Positions 52,829-54,791 of a DNA stretch of 54,791 bases are shown here, one piece after another (positions within the stretch are counted from its first letter, which is position 1; every line of letters starts with the position of its first letter). Made by a program: the position numbers and the translations under genes. This DNA comes from Negadavirga shengliensis (lineage in GTDB: Bacteria > Bacteroidota > Bacteroidia > Cytophagales > Cyclobacteriaceae), in assembly GCF_042652345.1 (NCBI RefSeq), contig NZ_JBHSJJ010000025.1, forward strand, positions 1 through 54,791. Direction: 5' to 3'. The notes below the pieces were generated by a model. That model was given only the letters and a program-made list of their open reading frames with translations, was not told the origin of the DNA and did no database searches.

Positions 52829-54562
52829 ATGAAAGCTATATTAAAAACAAAAATATCCATAGCGCTGTCCCTAATATTAATGATGGCGTGCAGTGAAGAA
52901 TTCCTTGAAAAACTGCCACAAGGACAATATAGTCCACAAGTTTTACAGACTCCCCGAGGGATTGAAGGGGCGCTCATTGGGGCCTACGCTTTATTGGACG
53001 GCATAGGAACCGCGGGAGTCACCAGCTGGCATGCACCGGCATCTAATTGGATTTTTGGGAGCGTTGTTTCTGATGATGCTTACAAAGGTTCAGATGCCGG
53101 TGATCAACCTGAGCAGACTTTTATGGAGAGATACGTCTGGTTACCTACGAATGTGCATCTTTATGGAAAATGGCGGACTGTATATGACGGGATTGCACGG
53201 TCAAATGACGTCCTCGCTAATTTACCTTTGGTACCGGAAATTAATCCGGACCGGAGGCTGCAGATTGAAGCAGAAGCCAGGTTTCTAAGGGCACATTATC
53301 ACTTTGAAGGAAAACAAATGTGGAATAATATTTCATTTATTAGTGATGAAATATGGAATCCTGATGATCCAACAAGTGTATTGGTGCCAAATACTGAAGA
53401 TACCTGGCCATTAATTCAGGCCGATTTTGCGTTTGCAATGGAAAACCTACCGGAAGAGCAGCCTGACCTGGGTAGACCTACAAAATATGCGGCCATGGCT
53501 TACTTGGCAAAATGTCATATGTTCCAGGCATTTCCCAATGGCACGAGGGATTTAGAGCACATAAATGCAGCCAAAACTTTGTTGGATCAAATTATCCAAA
53601 GTGGCAAGTATCGTCTTGTAGAGAAATTCCATGATAATTTTGCAGCAGAAACCAGAAACAACGAAGAGTCCGTTTTTGAAATACAATATTCTTTAACTGC
53701 TGCGGATGCAAGTGGGGGAAATCTTGGAGATGGTTTAACCTATATGTATCCGAACGGGCCCGGTGGATGTTGTGGATTTTTCCAGCCATCTCAAAATCTG
53801 GTTAATGCTTACAAGACCAATGAAAATGGACTGCCTTTAATTTACTCATTTAATGAAGTGGACGTAAAAAATGATGAAGGCATTTTATCATCGGAACCTT
53901 TTGAACCCTATGAGGGAAATTTGGACCCAAGATTGGATTGGACAGTGGGACGTCGTGGAATCCCTTATTTGGATTGGGGCAATCATCCCGGCAGGTTTTG
54001 GATTAGGGATCAGTCATACGCAGGCCCTTATTCATCAAAAAAACAAATAGTAAGCAGAGCCGAATCCGGTAAATCCGGAAACATGAGGGCCAGCGCAAAT
54101 AATTATAGATTGATCCGTTATAGTCATGTTCTGTTGTGGGCAGCAGAATGTGAAGTGGAGCTGGGAAATTTGGAAAAAGCCAGGGAATACGTAAACATAA
54201 TTAGATCCAGAGCCGCTAACCCTTCTGGATTTGTTTTAAAAAATGATGGTTCGCCAGCGGCAAACTATGTGATTGATTTGTATCAGGATACTTGGACGGA
54301 TTCCGGATTTGCAAGAGATGCCGTTAGATTTGAAAACAGACTGGAATTTGCAATGGAGGGTCATCGATTTTTTGACCTTGTCCGATGGGGAGTCAGTGTA
54401 ACGGTATTGAACAATTATTTACAAAAAGAAAGACAGCTTAGGACATATCTAAGTGGCGCGACTTTCGAAGAAAAAAATCAATATTATCCCATTCCCGAAC
54501 AGGCTATCGTATATAGCAGTAAGGACGGGGTGGCCACTATCGTCCAGAATCCAGGATACTAA
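52829..54562 (+). CDS. RagB/SusD-family nutrient-uptake lipoprotein
   Basis: About 577 aa from the ATG at 52829; an in-frame TTG at 52823 is less likely. The lipoprotein signal is MKAILKTKISIALSLILMMA followed by the lipobox Cys (MMAC). SusD features include FLEKLPQGQYSPQVL near the mature N-terminus, TPR-like helices (RLQIEAEARFLRAHYHFEG, AAMAYLAKCHMFQAFP) and the conserved C-terminal RFENRLEFAMEGHRFFDLVR, WGVSVTVLNNY, YYPIPEQAI. It caps the SusC barrel and captures substrate at the surface. The start is 18 bp after the susC stop, so the two are co-transcribed. Confidence 0.95.
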   Translation: MKAILKTKISIALSLILMMACSEEFLEKLPQGQYSPQVLQTPRGIEGALIGAYALLDGIGTAGVTSWHAPASNWIFGSVVSDDAYKGSDAGDQPEQTFMERYVWLPTNVHLYGKWRTVYDGIARSNDVLANLPLVPEINPDRRLQIEAEARFLRAHYHFEGKQMWNNISFISDEIWNPDDPTSVLVPNTEDTWPLIQADFAFAMENLPEEQPDLGRPTKYAAMAYLAKCHMFQAFPNGTRDLEHINAAKTLLDQIIQSGKYRLVEKFHDNFAAETRNNEESVFEIQYSLTAADASGGNLGDGLTYMYPNGPGGCCGFFQPSQNLVNAYKTNENGLPLIYSFNEVDVKNDEGILSSEPFEPYEGNLDPRLDWTVGRRGIPYLDWGNHPGRFWIRDQSYAGPYSSKKQIVSRAESGKSGNMRASANNYRLIRYSHVLLWAAECEVELGNLEKAREYVNIIRSRAANPSGFVLKNDGSPAANYVIDLYQDTWTDSGFARDAVRFENRLEFAMEGHRFFDLVRWGVSVTVLNNYLQKERQLRTYLSGATFEEKNQYYPIPEQAIVYSSKDGVATIVQNPGY

Positions 54563-54598
54563 AGCCTTCTAAAATGGTAGGGTTGGTTAAAAATAAAA

Positions 54599-54791
54599 AT
54601 GTTGACGGATATGTATTTATGCAATAGGGTTTTGGTGGTGATAGTAATGGGAATTGGATTACATAGTTCTTGTGGATCTGGCGATGATAATCAGGATTTT
54701 TCATTATCATCCTCTGACCAGATCAGCTATAACTTCCATGTGCGTCCGATCCTGTCGGACAACTGCTTTGCCTGTCACGGGCCGGACGCCA
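54599..54791 (+). CDS. Planctomycete-type cytochrome c (PSCyt1) lipoprotein, 5' part only
   Basis: An open frame starting at the ATG 54599 runs off the right edge after about 64 codons. It opens with a lipoprotein-like signal (NRVLVVIVMGIGLHSSC; lipobox HSSC). It continues into YNFHVRPILSDNCFACHGPD, which is the PSCyt1 haem c motif (C-x2-C-H) that usually heads DUF1549/DUF1553 proteins of 700-1000 aa. It lies 37 bp after the susD stop in the same direction, so it is probably part of the same operon. The start could instead be one of the next ATGs (54611 or 54647). Function of the full protein is not established. Confidence 0.78.
   Translation, partial: MLTDMYLCNRVLVVIVMGIGLHSSCGSGDDNQDFSLSSSDQISYNFHVRPILSDNCFACHGPDA

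Overview
This window looks like a chromosomal segment of a Bacteroidota bacterium, most likely order Cytophagales and plausibly family Cyclobacteriaceae. The family assignment is inference, since no rRNA is present. The evidence is a type IX secretion (T9SS) sortase/PorV pair, secreted proteins with T9SS C-terminal sorting domains, a SusC/SusD pair under FecI/FecR control, DUF6600, PspC and WbqC family proteins, weak Shine-Dalgarno sequences, and one promoter matching the Bacteroidota TTTG-N19-TAnnTTTG pattern.

Layout. 1-6659 (minus strand) is a surface/exopolysaccharide block: a secreted propeller-like protein with near-identical FN3 repeats that runs off the left edge, a polyprenyl-phosphate sugar transferase, and a T9SS-exported jelly-roll (polysaccharide-lyase-like) protein with duplicated malectin-like domains. 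7149-12275 (plus) holds a stand-alone FabH-type ketosynthase with an unrecognised partner, an 18-unit MORN-type repeat protein and a DUF6600 protein. 12403-15242 (minus) has a Tat-type TIM-barrel isomerase and another T9SS cargo protein. 15467-17502 (plus) is a DinB protein coupled to a GT-C-like membrane protein. 17503-23705 (minus) is the overlapping PorV-family and large PorU-type sortase pair.

24063-31864 (plus) runs PadR, double PspC protein, beta-CASP nuclease, small lipoprotein, then a four-gene ECF operon (sigma, anti-sigma, outer-membrane protein, DUF4097 protein) with a candidate ECF promoter. 31890-46452 is mostly housekeeping: ferredoxin-type reductase, purB, SulP transporter, CtlX-like hydrolase, clpC, threonylcarbamoyl-AMP synthase, WbqC, MltG, thioesterase and YihY.

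46476-46824 contains a promoter inside a perfect dyad, a degenerate tRNA-Ser-like copy, an intact tRNA-Ser(UGA) and its terminator. After a gene-free AT-rich gap comes an accessory locus: fecI-like sigma, fecR-like anti-sigma, a SusC with the STN signalling domain, SusD, and the beginning of a planctomycete-type cytochrome (PSCyt1) lipoprotein cut by the right edge. No IS element, CRISPR array, phage gene or integrase was seen. The most interesting items are the PorU/PorV pair, the tRNA-Ser leader, the ECF envelope operon, the FabH plus unknown pair, and the SusCD-PSCyt1 locus.
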